Part shown: in pieces, positions 7,523 to 16,397 of the stretch
Layout of the letters: the number at the start of each line of letters is the position of its first letter
Numbering within the stretch: the stretch's first letter is position 1
Source of the DNA: an uncultured bacterium
Lineage (GTDB): Bacteria > Acidobacteriota > Aminicenantia > Aminicenantales > Saccharicenantaceae
Reading direction: 5' to 3'
DNA: 60,326 nt
NCBI GenBank assembly: GCA_937920515.1
Contig: CALEUG010000034.1
Span: 1 to 60,326 of the forward strand
Position numbers and translations under genes: made by a program
Notes under the pieces: model-generated
What the model saw: only the letters and a program-made list of their open reading frames with translations
Database searches by the model: none
What the model was told of the DNA's origin: nothing

Positions 7523-9121
7523 ATGGAAAAAGTTGTCCTTCTTGGTGACGAAGCGGTAGCCCTGGCCGCCATCCAGGCCGGGTTAACCGCCGCCTATTCC
7601 TACCCCGGGACTCCGGCCTCGGAAATCATGGAGTTCCTGATCAGGAACTCCGGGAACGGTCAGAAGTACACGGCCAAGTGGTGTGTTAATGAGAAGGTGG
7701 CCTGCGAGGAGGCGCTGGGAGTGTCCTTTGCCGGAAAGAGGGCTCTGGTTTCCTTCAAGCACGTGGGTCTTAACGTGGCGGCTGACCCCTTCATCAATTC
7801 GGCCATCACCGGGGCCAACGGTGGCCTGGTGGTGGTGGTGGCTGACGACCCGGGTATGCATTCCTCCCAGGACGAACAGGACAGCCGCTACTATGCCGAT
7901 TTTGCCCGTATTCTTTGCCTGGAACCGGCCAGCCACCAGGAAGCTTACAACATGACCAGGGAGGCTTTTGACCTGTCTGAAAAATTCAGGATTCCAGTAA
8001 TGATCAGGCTGGTTACCCGTCTGGCCCACAGCCGGTCATCGGTCGAGACGGCTGCGCCCCGGGAGCAGAACAGGGACCTGCCTTACGGTACCTGGCAGGA
8101 CTGGACGCTGCTTCCCGGAAATGCCAGGCGCCGCTTCAGGATTCTCCTGGACAGGCAGAAGGATTTGCTGGAATATTCTGAAAATACCGGGTACAACCAG
8201 CTGGTACTGAACCATGCAGGAGGCAGGCTCGGGGTGGTGGTTTCCGGCATTGCCTATAATTATTTCAAGGAAGTGGCGGCGGCCCTTCCGGCCGAGCCCT
8301 CACATTTGAAGGTTTCGACCTATCCTTTTCCCGTGTCGAAACTCCGCCGGCTGGTCGAGCAGGTGGACGAGATTTTGGTAATTGAAGAAGGCTATCCCTT
8401 TATTGAAAGATTTCTGCGCGGAGTGACCGGAATTCCGGGAAAGGTAATCCGGGGCAAAATGGACGGAAGCCTGCCGGCTACCGGAGAGCTTACCCCGGAC
8501 CTGGTGGCCAGGGCCCTGGGGCTGCCCGAAAGAGCCGGGTTGAAGACAGGGGAGTTCAAGCTGGCGGCCAGGCCACCGCAATTGTGTGCCGGATGTCCTC
8601 ATGCCGATACCTACAAAGCCCTGAATGAGGCCATCAAAGATTTTCCCCGACCGGTTGTTTTTTCTGACATAGGTTGTTATACGCTGGGGGCCCTGCCTCC
8701 TTATAATGCCATCCAGACCTGTGTCTGTATGGGCGCCAGCGTTTCCATGGCCAAGGGTGGGGCCGAGGCCGGCATCCATCCCTCGGTGGCGGTCATCGGC
8801 GATTCCACCTTTGCCCACTCCGGAATAACGCCGCTGCTGGACGCCGCCCACTCCAACACGGCCATGACGGTCATCATCCTGGACAACGGAACAGTGGCCA
8901 TGACCGGCACCCAGCCCAGCTTTGGAACCGGGGAACCACTTGACCGCCTGGTGGCCGGGCTGGGTATTGACCGGAACCACCTGCGGGTCATCGTGCCGCT
9001 GCCCAGGAATCATCAGGAAAACGTCAAGGTGATAAAAGAAGAACTATCCCATAACGGTCTTTCGGTCATCATCGCCCGCAGAGAATGCGTCCAGATCATA
9101 GGCGAGAAAAAGAGGAGTTAA
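7523..9121 (+). CDS. iorA: Indolepyruvate ferredoxin oxidoreductase alpha subunit, lacking the C-terminal ferredoxin domain
   Basis: A 532-residue thiamine-diphosphate enzyme subunit. The N-terminal pyrimidine-binding domain shows 'YPGTPASEI' and 'EEALGVSFAGKRALVSFKHVG'. The C-terminal TPP domain has 'CAGCPHADTY' (C355, C358), C385 and 'GDSTFAHSG'. IorAB oxidatively decarboxylates aryl-2-oxo acids (from Trp, Phe, Tyr) to aryl-CoA and reduced ferredoxin. Classical IorA is longer by a C-terminal domain with two [4Fe-4S] motifs; here the protein ends at 'RECVQIIGEKKRS' and iorB starts three bases later, so that domain is absent rather than frameshifted off. The CxxC near the TPP site could still bind one cluster. 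Confidence 0.92.
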   Translation: MEKVVLLGDEAVALAAIQAGLTAAYSYPGTPASEIMEFLIRNSGNGQKYTAKWCVNEKVACEEALGVSFAGKRALVSFKHVGLNVAADPFINSAITGANGGLVVVVADDPGMHSSQDEQDSRYYADFARILCLEPASHQEAYNMTREAFDLSEKFRIPVMIRLVTRLAHSRSSVETAAPREQNRDLPYGTWQDWTLLPGNARRRFRILLDRQKDLLEYSENTGYNQLVLNHAGGRLGVVVSGIAYNYFKEVAAALPAEPSHLKVSTYPFPVSKLRRLVEQVDEILVIEEGYPFIERFLRGVTGIPGKVIRGKMDGSLPATGELTPDLVARALGLPERAGLKTGEFKLAARPPQLCAGCPHADTYKALNEAIKDFPRPVVFSDIGCYTLGALPPYNAIQTCVCMGASVSMAKGGAEAGIHPSVAVIGDSTFAHSGITPLLDAAHSNTAMTVIILDNGTVAMTGTQPSFGTGEPLDRLVAGLGIDRNHLRVIVPLPRNHQENVKVIKEELSHNGLSVIIARRECVQIIGEKKRS

Positions 9122-9123
9122 CG

Positions 9124-9699
9124 ATGAAGTACGATATCATCCTGGCAGGAGTCGGCGGACAGGGCATCCTGTCCATTGCCTTCGTTATCGATAATGCCGC
9201 CCTGGAGGAAGGCCTGTTCTTCAAGCAGGCCGAGGTTCACGGCATGTCCCAGAGGGGAGGAGCGGTGCAATCTCACCTTCGCCTGGCTGACGGCCATATC
9301 TACAGCGACCTGATTCCCCTGGGTCAGGCCGATATGATCCTGAGCGTGGAACCGCTGGAAACCCTTCGCTATTTTGAATACCTGAAGCCGGACGGGGCCG
9401 TGGTCTCCAGCAGCACACCCTATACCAATATCTCCGACTATCCGGTTCTGGAAGAGGTTTTCCGGGAGATAAAGAAGGCCCCGGTCCATGTCCTGATCGA
9501 TTCTGAGAAGCTGGCCAGGGAAGCCGGCAGCGTCCGGGCCCAGAACATGGTCATGCTGGGGGCTGCTTCCAGATTCCTGCCGCTCAAAGAAGACTCCTTG
9601 AAAAAATACATCCAGGTCCTGTTCGAAAAAAGGGGAGCGCAGGTTGTCCAGACCAACCTCAGGGCTTTTGACCTGGGACGCCAGGCGGCCCGGGCCTGA
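9124..9699 (+). CDS. iorB: Indolepyruvate ferredoxin oxidoreductase beta subunit
   Basis: A 191-residue gamma-type domain of 2-oxoacid oxidoreductases. It shows 'LAGVGGQGILSIAFVI', 'EVHGMSQRGGAVQSHLR' and 'EPLETLRY', the family signatures that complete the CoA and TPP active site with IorA. I take the ATG at 9124 because it follows an AGGAG site in the end of iorA; an earlier in-frame GTG/ATG-type start at 9085 would overlap iorA. Tight coupling with iorA supports a heterodimer. Confidence 0.95.
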   Translation: MKYDIILAGVGGQGILSIAFVIDNAALEEGLFFKQAEVHGMSQRGGAVQSHLRLADGHIYSDLIPLGQADMILSVEPLETLRYFEYLKPDGAVVSSSTPYTNISDYPVLEEVFREIKKAPVHVLIDSEKLAREAGSVRAQNMVMLGAASRFLPLKEDSLKKYIQVLFEKRGAQVVQTNLRAFDLGRQAARA

Positions 9700-9753
9700 G
9701 GATAAAAAGCAAGGCTGGTTTCAAAGCCGATATTTTCAGCAAGGGGACGAGAG

Positions 9754-12075
9754 ATGATAGATAGCCGAAAGGTCGTCAGTTCAATCCTTAAAAGAGCTGA
9801 GGAAGACGGGCGCAATTTTTTGCTGGAACCGGAAGTTTACAGCCTGTTGAAAGCCCGGGGGCTGCCCGTGCCCAGGCACCTCTTTCTGCCTAAGGGCAAG
9901 AGGTTAACTGCCTCCGGTCTCAAAAGACTGGGGACCGGGCTGGTGGTTGTAAAGATTGTCTCCCCGTTCATCCTTCACAAATCTGACGTGGGTGGAGTGG
10001 CCGTGGTCCGGGCCAGCCTGAAAGAAGTCACTTCCACGGTGCGGAAGATGTATGAGGAAATCCCGGCCAGGTACAGTCGCCTTTTCGGCGAAAAACATGT
10101 TTCCCCGGAAGAAGTGGCGGCTTCCATCCGGGGAGTCCTGGTGGCCGAGCTGGTTGACTTTGAACAGGTTGGTCTTGGCTCGGAGCTTTTGCTGGGCCTG
10201 AGAGTATCAAAAGATTTCGGACCGGTGGTGACCTTCGGCGGTGGCGGTCTGGATGTGGAATACCTGAATGCTCATCTGAAAGAAGGACATAGCCTGGCCA
10301 TACTGCCCGCTGAAGGCCTGGCTGCCAGCAAGGTGCTCTCGGTCCTTGAACCGCTGGCCGTCTTCGGAAAAATCGCCAGGGACTTCAGGGGCCGTCGGGC
10401 CCCGGTCAGGCCGGAGATTCTGGTCAGGGCCGTTGAAGTCTTCCAGAAGCTGGCCGCGGATTTTTCTCCCTTCAATCATAGAGCCGAATTTACCCTGGAG
10501 GAGCTTGAGGTTAACCCGCTGGTCATAAGGCGGGGGAAGGTGCTTCCCCTGGATGGACTGTGCCGGTTTTCCCGCCAGAAGCTGGAACCGGCGGATAGAC
10601 CTGTCGGGCAGATAAAACGGCTCCTGGAGCCGGAGACCATCGGTATCATCGGTGTCTCCGAAAAAATGAACGTCGGACACATCATCCTTAATAACATCAT
10701 TCAAAACGGCTTTCCGCGGGAAAAAATTTTCGTGGTAAAGCCCGGGCTGGAAAGCATCGAGGGCTGCCGCTGTTACCCGGACGTGGCCTCGCTGCCCGAG
10801 ACTGTCGACCTGTTCATCCTCACCCTCGGGGCCGACCAGGTCTACCCGGTAATGAAAGACCTGGTGGAGCTGGAAAAGGCGCGGTCGGTAATAGTCATTG
10901 CCGGCGGCCTGGGGGAGAAATCCGGCACCCAGAGCATCGAGAATGACATCAGAAACCTGCTCCGGGAGAAACGGCAGCAGGGAAAACCGGCCCCGGTTAT
11001 CAACGGCGGGAATTGCCTGGGCATCATTTCCGTTCCGGGGAAATACGACAGCACCTTTATTCCCGGGTATAAGTTCAGGAGACCGTCCGGTTTCCAGGCC
11101 GGCCTGGCCGTGGTCAGCCAGAGCGGAGCTTTCATGCTCTCCCGGATGAGCAACCAGGACAGGTTCGAACCCATCTATGCCATCTCCGTGGGCAATCAAC
11201 TGGACCTGACCCTGGGGGATTACCTGAACTATCTCCAGGACCGCCCGGAAGTCAAAATCATCGCGGTCTATGCCGAAGGTCTGAAGCCGGGTGACGGCTG
11301 GAGATTCCTGGAAGGTGCCAGAAAGGCCATTAAAGCCGGCAAGAAGGTCCTGGTCTACAAGTCGGGGCGCAGTCCAGAAGGACGGAAGGCCACAGCCAGC
11401 CACACCGCCTCGGTTGCCGGTGATTATGCGGTGGGCAAGAGCCTGCTCCTTCAGGCGGGAGTCCTGGTGGCTGAAACCATTGACGAGTTTGAAAACTTCG
11501 TCAGCGGCCTGGTGTTGCTCGAAGGCAAAAAAATTGCCGGCAACCGGGTGGGCCTGGTCTCCAATGCCGGCTTCGAGTCGGTCATCATGGCCGATAACCT
11601 CAAGGGCGAAGACGGCCAGCTGTTGCTGCCAGAGTTTAGCGCTGAAAGTATAGCCAGAATATTGAAGGTTCTGCAACCGCTGGGAATTGACCGGCTGCAG
11701 GACGTTCACAATCCCCTGGATGTCACCCCTATGGCCGATGATGCTGCCTTCTGCGGTTGCGTTCAGGCCATACTGGAAGACCCGAACATTGATTGTGCTG
11801 TGGTGTCCTGTGTCCCGATGACGGCCGCCCTGCAGACCCTTCCTCCCGGAGAAGCCCACCGGGAAAATATTTTTGCCGAAAACAGCCTGTCCGACCGGTT
11901 GATAAAGTTATTCCGGGCCACGGATAAGCCTTTCGTGGTCAACATCGACGCCGGCCGGCTTTATGACCCCCTCTGCCAGCACCTGGAAAATAATGGCCTT
12001 CCGGTTTTTCGTCGTTGCGACCGGGCGGTGAGATTTCTGAGAAAGCTGGTCGGGTCCGGAATAAAAAAGTTATAA
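9754..12075 (+). CDS. ADP-forming acyl-CoA (acetate-CoA) ligase, fused beta-alpha form
   Basis: A 773-residue single-chain NDP-forming synthetase that converts acyl-CoA, ADP and phosphate to acid, CoA and ATP. The order is ATP-grasp first (about 1-235), then a CoA-binding Rossmann domain (about 285-390), then the succinyl-CoA-ligase-like domains (400-770), permuted relative to alpha-beta fused forms. The two phosphohistidine relay residues are visible: H75 in 'LHKSDVGGV' and H550 in 'SHTASVAGDY'. It lies 54 bases after iorB, so acyl-CoA made by IOR can be cashed for ATP. Substrate range (aryl, branched or acetyl) cannot be read from sequence. Confidence 0.92.
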   Translation: MIDSRKVVSSILKRAEEDGRNFLLEPEVYSLLKARGLPVPRHLFLPKGKRLTASGLKRLGTGLVVVKIVSPFILHKSDVGGVAVVRASLKEVTSTVRKMYEEIPARYSRLFGEKHVSPEEVAASIRGVLVAELVDFEQVGLGSELLLGLRVSKDFGPVVTFGGGGLDVEYLNAHLKEGHSLAILPAEGLAASKVLSVLEPLAVFGKIARDFRGRRAPVRPEILVRAVEVFQKLAADFSPFNHRAEFTLEELEVNPLVIRRGKVLPLDGLCRFSRQKLEPADRPVGQIKRLLEPETIGIIGVSEKMNVGHIILNNIIQNGFPREKIFVVKPGLESIEGCRCYPDVASLPETVDLFILTLGADQVYPVMKDLVELEKARSVIVIAGGLGEKSGTQSIENDIRNLLREKRQQGKPAPVINGGNCLGIISVPGKYDSTFIPGYKFRRPSGFQAGLAVVSQSGAFMLSRMSNQDRFEPIYAISVGNQLDLTLGDYLNYLQDRPEVKIIAVYAEGLKPGDGWRFLEGARKAIKAGKKVLVYKSGRSPEGRKATASHTASVAGDYAVGKSLLLQAGVLVAETIDEFENFVSGLVLLEGKKIAGNRVGLVSNAGFESVIMADNLKGEDGQLLLPEFSAESIARILKVLQPLGIDRLQDVHNPLDVTPMADDAAFCGCVQAILEDPNIDCAVVSCVPMTAALQTLPPGEAHRENIFAENSLSDRLIKLFRATDKPFVVNIDAGRLYDPLCQHLENNGLPVFRRCDRAVRFLRKLVGSGIKKL

Positions 12076-12089
12076 GCCCGGACTTTTTT
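12054..12089 (+). terminator. Intrinsic terminator overlapping the acyl-CoA ligase stop codon
   Basis: GTCCGG (12054-12059) pairs with CCGGAC (12078-12083) and is followed by T6. The loop is 18 bases and contains the stop codon. Confidence 0.5.
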
Positions 12090-12214
12090 CCGCCCGTCAA
12101 AAAATTACTCCTTCTATCCCTGCCCTTCGAGTTCGCCTTTACAAGGCTGTTCGGTAATTATTTCGGGACCACCGGGAGCCGGGCGGAAAAATGAACCTTC
12201 CGGTCCGGTTGAGA

Positions 12215-15200
12215 TCAGACCGGCATGGTCAGGCGAAATGAGGTGCCCTGTCCTGGTCGGGAAGTGATTTCCAGTTCAGCTTCCAGCTGTTCGGTCAGAG
12301 CTTTTATTATTTCCTGGCCAAGTCCTGAGGGGGGAGAGGTGAAGAAATCTTCAGCCAGGCCGGCTCCGTTATCTGAAATTTCCAGTGCCAGCCGGTCATC
12401 AAGTTTCCAGAGCTTCAGCCTGATTTCCCCCCGCTTCTGATCGGGGAAAGCATATTTAAGGGAATTGGTAATAATCTCGGTAACGATGAGTCCCAGGGGA
12501 ATGGCCCTTTTCACCTCGATGTTTAACGGCTGGAGGTCAAGGTGGAGGTCTATTCTGGGGCCAGTGGCATAGCCCTTAAGAATCGACCGGGAGATATCGC
12601 GCAGAAGATGGTCGAGTTTAATTTCCTGGTATTTCTCGCCGGGAGCGGCCAGCACGTCATAGACCCGCGAGATGGAGAGAATCCGGTTCTTCAGACTCTC
12701 CAGGGGTGCCCTGATTTCCTTTTTACCGGTCCGGTTAATTTCCAGATTGATGATGGAGTTAATGAGGGCAAAGGTATTCTTAACCCGGTGCTGAAGTTCT
12801 CGAAGTATGGCCTGCTTTTCTTCCATGCCTTTTTTCAATTGCTGTTCCATCTTCAAGCGTTCGGTGATGTCCATGATGATTGACAGCAGGTATTCCCGGG
12901 AGCCGAAAACGATGGGGTGGGAATTGACTTCGACATCCCTGATTTCACCCGAGGCCAGGCGGTGCTGGAAGACAGAATAATTCGTCTGCCTGTCTCTGGC
13001 CCGGGTCAGCAGCTGGTGAATTCGGTCGGCGGGAAGGGTGTTGATGTTTTTTATGTTCAGGCTCTTCAGCTGCTCGCGGCTGTAGCCGTAGAACTCCTCG
13101 GCCCGGTAATTGGCATCGACAATATTGCCGGTCTCCGGGTCGATGACCAGCATGACCACCCCCGAATGTTCAAAGATGGTGCGAAAACGTTCCTCGCTCT
13201 GGCGCAGTGATTCTTCGACTTTTTTCCTCTCGCTGATGTCTATGGCAGAGAAGAAGATACCGGTAAGTTCATCCGGATTGGTATAAACCGGGGCCAGGTG
13301 AAATTCGAACCAGAGAAAACCACCACCGGGCGCGGGGATTTCCCTTTCCACCCTGACCTCCTCTCCTGACCTTGCTCTCTGCAGGCTGGCCGGAAAAGTC
13401 GCCTTGAATTTATCAGGCAGGAAGTCAATCAATTTCTGACCGGGCTTCATTTCATAGCCCAGAATATCCTTCATTCGCTGGTTGGCTATCCGGTTGAATC
13501 TTATAATTACCCCGTCCGGGTCAAGAAAGATGAACGAATAGGAAGGGCTTTCCAGAAAGGCTTCCAGCACCGCCTCCGACCGCCTGAGGGCGCTTTCCAT
13601 ACGGTACCTTTCGGTGAAGTCTTCAAAGGTGCCTATGCCACTGATGAAGTTTCCCTCGGAATCAAAAATCCCGGCAAAAAAGCCCCGGGCCGGGGTGGCC
13701 CGGCCGGAGGTGACCGATTGGTATACTCCTTCGTAATAACCTATCCGGCCGGCCAGCGCTTCTCTGACGGCTTCCCTGACTTTTTCATCCCTCACCCTTT
13801 CCAGGATGTTGAAGCCGATGAGGGCTTCCCGGCTGGAGCCGATTATCCTGACGAAGGCCTCGTTGCACTCGGTGATGACTCCTTTCTGGTCAAACTGCAG
13901 GATTCCGAGCGGGGCGTTCTGGAATATCAAACGGTAGCGGCCTTCTCTTTCCCGCAGTTCAATTTCCGCCCTCTTTTTTTGGGTGATATCTTCAAAGACG
14001 GTGGCAAACAGGTCCTCACCCATGGGGAAGGCGGTTATTTTGAAATCTCTTTTCAGTGGCTCAAAATACGACTCGAAAGACACCGGACGTCCGGTATTCA
14101 GGCATTCCAGATATTCTCTGAAAAAGGGAGGCGCTCCGGAACCGTAAAGCTCCGAAGCTTTCCGTCCGATGGCTTGTTCCCTGGAAATACCGGTATGCCA
14201 GGTATAGGCTTCGTTTACTTCGAGCAGCTCGTAATCGACCGGTTCACCGTTTTCGTTTCTCAGGAGGCGGTGTATGGCCACTCCTTCGGCCATGGCCTGG
14301 AAAAGCCGGTAGAACCTGATTTCGGTCTTCTGCTGTTCGAGTTGAGCTTCGATGCGGTCAGTTATGTCCCTGACCAGGGCCACGAACCTGTTCTGCCCGG
14401 GTCTGTTTTCTCCCTTACGGCTGATGGTGGCTTCATAATAGCGTGTGCCAGAAGGCAGGTCCAGGCTGTAATCGAACTCGGCCTGGCCCGATTCGGCCGC
14501 TTCCTTCAGGGCAAACTGCAAGGAGCTGGTGACGTCTTCGGGAAAAATCTCGTTAATCCGGCGGCCGGTAATTTCTTCTTTGGGGCGGTAGAGAAGCTCG
14601 GGTCGGGGCGCCCTGACATCTATGATGGTCATCTGCTCATCCAGTTCAAACAGCAGATCGGGCAGGGAGTTCAGGGTGGCTTCCAGGTGCTCGGTGGTGG
14701 CCTGCAGTTTCTTCTGGTGGTCCAGCAATTCCCGCTGGGTTGCCAGGAGCTTGTTAACCGTCTGGCTGAGGTTTTCGGCCAGGGCCTCGAGTTCCGTTTT
14801 TTTCTTGAGCAGCTCCTGGTGGGCGGCATGAAGGCGGAAAGCCATGTTGAGCGAGGCAAAGAAGGAAGTCTCGCTCAGGCCCTTGACTATGTAACCGTAG
14901 GAGGTGATGGCCTCGGTCTTGGCCAGGATTTCGGGCTCGGTGTGGCTGGAGATAAAAACCACCGGGATGTCTTTTTGGGCCAGCATCCGTCGGGCGGTTT
15001 CTCCTCCATCCATCCCCGGTCCCAGGTCAATGTCCATCAGCACCAGGTCCAGGTCAGGCTCGGCCTGGAATATTTCTAAGGCCTGTTCTCCGTTCAGGGC
15101 AGTCAGGACCTCATAGCCGCCGCTCTGCAGGAGCTCGGATTCCATCAGGGCAATCAGGGCATCGTCTTCCACCAGCAGAATTTTTTTCTTTCTTCCGGCC

Positions 15201-15223
15201 GAATCCAGAGTTCTGTTTTCCAT
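12215..15223 (-). CDS. Hybrid sensor kinase: REC, multiple PAS, HisKA_2, HATPase
   Basis: A 1002-residue cytoplasmic protein without membrane segments. An N-terminal receiver domain (about 13-125) has phospho-acceptor D64 in 'LVLMDIDLG'. A coiled coil follows (about 130-180), then about five PAS/PAC modules (roughly 180-295, 305-415, 425-545, 550-670, 675-795). A HisKA_2 dimerisation domain has H812 in 'ELQHRVKNT', and a C-terminal HATPase ends with 'GQGTSFRLTMPV'. HisKA_2 kinases usually signal to a separate output. The leading REC domain suggests it receives phosphate from another kinase, so it may sit mid-phosphorelay. No output regulator is adjacent; PAS ligands are unknown. Confidence 0.9.
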   Translation of the reverse strand: MENRTLDSAGRKKKILLVEDDALIALMESELLQSGGYEVLTALNGEQALEIFQAEPDLDLVLMDIDLGPGMDGGETARRMLAQKDIPVVFISSHTEPEILAKTEAITSYGYIVKGLSETSFFASLNMAFRLHAAHQELLKKKTELEALAENLSQTVNKLLATQRELLDHQKKLQATTEHLEATLNSLPDLLFELDEQMTIIDVRAPRPELLYRPKEEITGRRINEIFPEDVTSSLQFALKEAAESGQAEFDYSLDLPSGTRYYEATISRKGENRPGQNRFVALVRDITDRIEAQLEQQKTEIRFYRLFQAMAEGVAIHRLLRNENGEPVDYELLEVNEAYTWHTGISREQAIGRKASELYGSGAPPFFREYLECLNTGRPVSFESYFEPLKRDFKITAFPMGEDLFATVFEDITQKKRAEIELREREGRYRLIFQNAPLGILQFDQKGVITECNEAFVRIIGSSREALIGFNILERVRDEKVREAVREALAGRIGYYEGVYQSVTSGRATPARGFFAGIFDSEGNFISGIGTFEDFTERYRMESALRRSEAVLEAFLESPSYSFIFLDPDGVIIRFNRIANQRMKDILGYEMKPGQKLIDFLPDKFKATFPASLQRARSGEEVRVEREIPAPGGGFLWFEFHLAPVYTNPDELTGIFFSAIDISERKKVEESLRQSEERFRTIFEHSGVVMLVIDPETGNIVDANYRAEEFYGYSREQLKSLNIKNINTLPADRIHQLLTRARDRQTNYSVFQHRLASGEIRDVEVNSHPIVFGSREYLLSIIMDITERLKMEQQLKKGMEEKQAILRELQHRVKNTFALINSIINLEINRTGKKEIRAPLESLKNRILSISRVYDVLAAPGEKYQEIKLDHLLRDISRSILKGYATGPRIDLHLDLQPLNIEVKRAIPLGLIVTEIITNSLKYAFPDQKRGEIRLKLWKLDDRLALEISDNGAGLAEDFFTSPPSGLGQEIIKALTEQLEAELEITSRPGQGTSFRLTMPV

Positions 15224-15240
15224 TCCCTTTGCCCGTCTTT

Positions 15241-15269
15241 ACTTTAAGGATTTAAGAGATTTCTGTCAA
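15241..15269 (-). promoter_or_regulatory. Promoter of the REC-PAS kinase
   Basis: On the minus strand TTGACA (15264-15269), a 17-bp spacer and TAAAGT (15241-15246). Predicted start is near 15234, about ten bases before the ATG; AAAGGGA lies just upstream of the ATG. Confidence 0.65.
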
Positions 15270-15296
15270 CCGTCACCCCCTTCATTTAATAATAAC

Positions 15297-15326
15297 TTGA
15301 AAACATTATTTTCTTTATAGTATCCT
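15297..15326 (+). promoter_or_regulatory. Promoter of the small secreted beta-rich protein
   Basis: TTGAAA at 15297-15302 with TATCCT at 15321-15326 (18 bp); an alternative TAGTAT box lies at 15 bp. It is divergent from the kinase promoter, with 27 bp between the -35 boxes. Confidence 0.45.
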
Positions 15327-15355
15327 GACTGAAACAGTCATGGAAAGGAGAAACA

Positions 15356-15967
15356 ATGGTCAAGGCGACTACAGGCAGAATTAAAATTCTGACCGCCCTG
15401 AGCTTGCTGGGGCTGATGACTTTCTTTTTTATCAGCCCATCCTACGGCCAGGAGAGACGGCATGAGTTCTCGCTGGGTTACGGGATGATAACCTCCAGCC
15501 AGATAGTTGACATCTTCACCAACGTCCTGCTTATTACCATAACCATCGGCCAGGCTTCCAAGGTTGACAATAAGTATCCCGGAGCCTTTGTCCTGAACTA
15601 CAGGTATTCCGGCCCGTCCAGACTGGCTTTTGGCTTTACTTTTGCCGCGGACCGGGCTTCCGGTAACCTGGCCATGTCGGGCAACCCGGTTGGAACCTAC
15701 ACCGAAAATTATTATACCGGCGCGGTTGAGATGGATTTCCGCTTTATAAATCGTAGAAATTTCTGCCTTTATTCCGGTCTGGGAGTGGGCTTGACGGTAA
15801 GGAAGGGAACTTATACCTATTCTGATACCGAGACTTCCTCCAGCGCCTTCCCGGTCATTCAGGTTACCCTTATAGGGTTCAGGGTAGGCGATAAAATTGC
15901 CCTGTTTGGAGAGCTGGGCGGCGGGTATAAAGGAGTCTTGCACGGTGGAGTGAGATTTACCCTGTAA
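15356..15967 (+). CDS. Exported small beta-rich (outer-membrane-barrel-like) protein of unknown function
   Basis: A 203-residue protein with a Sec signal peptide (basic 'KATTGRIK', hydrophobic core, likely cut after 'PSYGQ', about residue 32). The rest alternates polar and aromatic or hydrophobic residues and ends '...LHGGVRFTL', the pattern of a small outer-membrane beta-barrel with a C-terminal aromatic strand. I do not recognise a named family. GGAG precedes the ATG by five bases. It is monocistronic and convergent with the DUF6506-like gene. It could be structural, or it could sense or bind a ligand. Confidence 0.7.
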   Translation: MVKATTGRIKILTALSLLGLMTFFFISPSYGQERRHEFSLGYGMITSSQIVDIFTNVLLITITIGQASKVDNKYPGAFVLNYRYSGPSRLAFGFTFAADRASGNLAMSGNPVGTYTENYYTGAVEMDFRFINRRNFCLYSGLGVGLTVRKGTYTYSDTETSSSAFPVIQVTLIGFRVGDKIALFGELGGGYKGVLHGGVRFTL

Positions 15968-16041
15968 TTAAGGCGAAAATAGACAGGATAAGTTTTACTC
16001 GGGACCTTCGGCCGGAGCTGAGGTTCAGGTGCCGGCTGGAT

Positions 16042-16356
16042 TCAGTGCCAGCCGACCTGGAGGAAGACGTCAGCGATAATCTGGCTGCCGGGCCCATCTC
16101 CCCGGGCCACGCTGACAGAAACTGACGGTCCGGCTGCTTCCTGCATTCTGGCCACTTCCCCATGGGAAAAGCCCGGGCAGAGAAGAATCGAATGATGTCC
16201 TTCCTCGGCCACCAGTTTCCAGACCAGTTCAAAGGCCTGCTCGCTGGTTTTTACCAGCTGGACCCATAGCTTCATCTTGTCAGTTTCTACCAGGACTCTA
16301 TGTTGCTCAGGCTCAGCATCAGGGACCTTGCTGAGAAAAATAGTCCTGAATTTCAT
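16042..16356 (-). CDS. DUF6506-like small protein
   Basis: A 104-residue cytoplasmic protein. It has an N-terminal 'MKFRTIFLSKVPDAEPEQHRV' start, a middle 'EEGHHSILLCPGFSHGEVARMQEA' and a C-terminal 'IIADVFLQVGW'. This matches my memory of DUF6506 proteins, which have no established role; the assignment is tentative. It starts 41 bases after the TonB receptor stop in the same direction and probably shares its transcript, which hints at a role with the receptor's substrate. A 7-bp plus 4-bp inverted repeat (16027-16058) overlaps its stop codon. Confidence 0.65.
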   Translation of the reverse strand: MKFRTIFLSKVPDAEPEQHRVLVETDKMKLWVQLVKTSEQAFELVWKLVAEEGHHSILLCPGFSHGEVARMQEAAGPSVSVSVARGDGPGSQIIADVFLQVGWH

Positions 16357-16397
16357 CCGGGCCTCCAGTTTTTGCTTTTATTTATCGTCCGGAGCTT

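Noticed and set aside
10207..11859. 550-codon frame antisense to the acyl-CoA ligase
   Set aside because: It is the mirror of a well-supported gene with conserved catalytic histidines; long antisense frames are common in GC-rich DNA.
13718..15079. 453-codon frame antisense to the sensor kinase
   Set aside because: The minus strand encodes clear REC and PAS domains; the antisense product has no recognisable fold.
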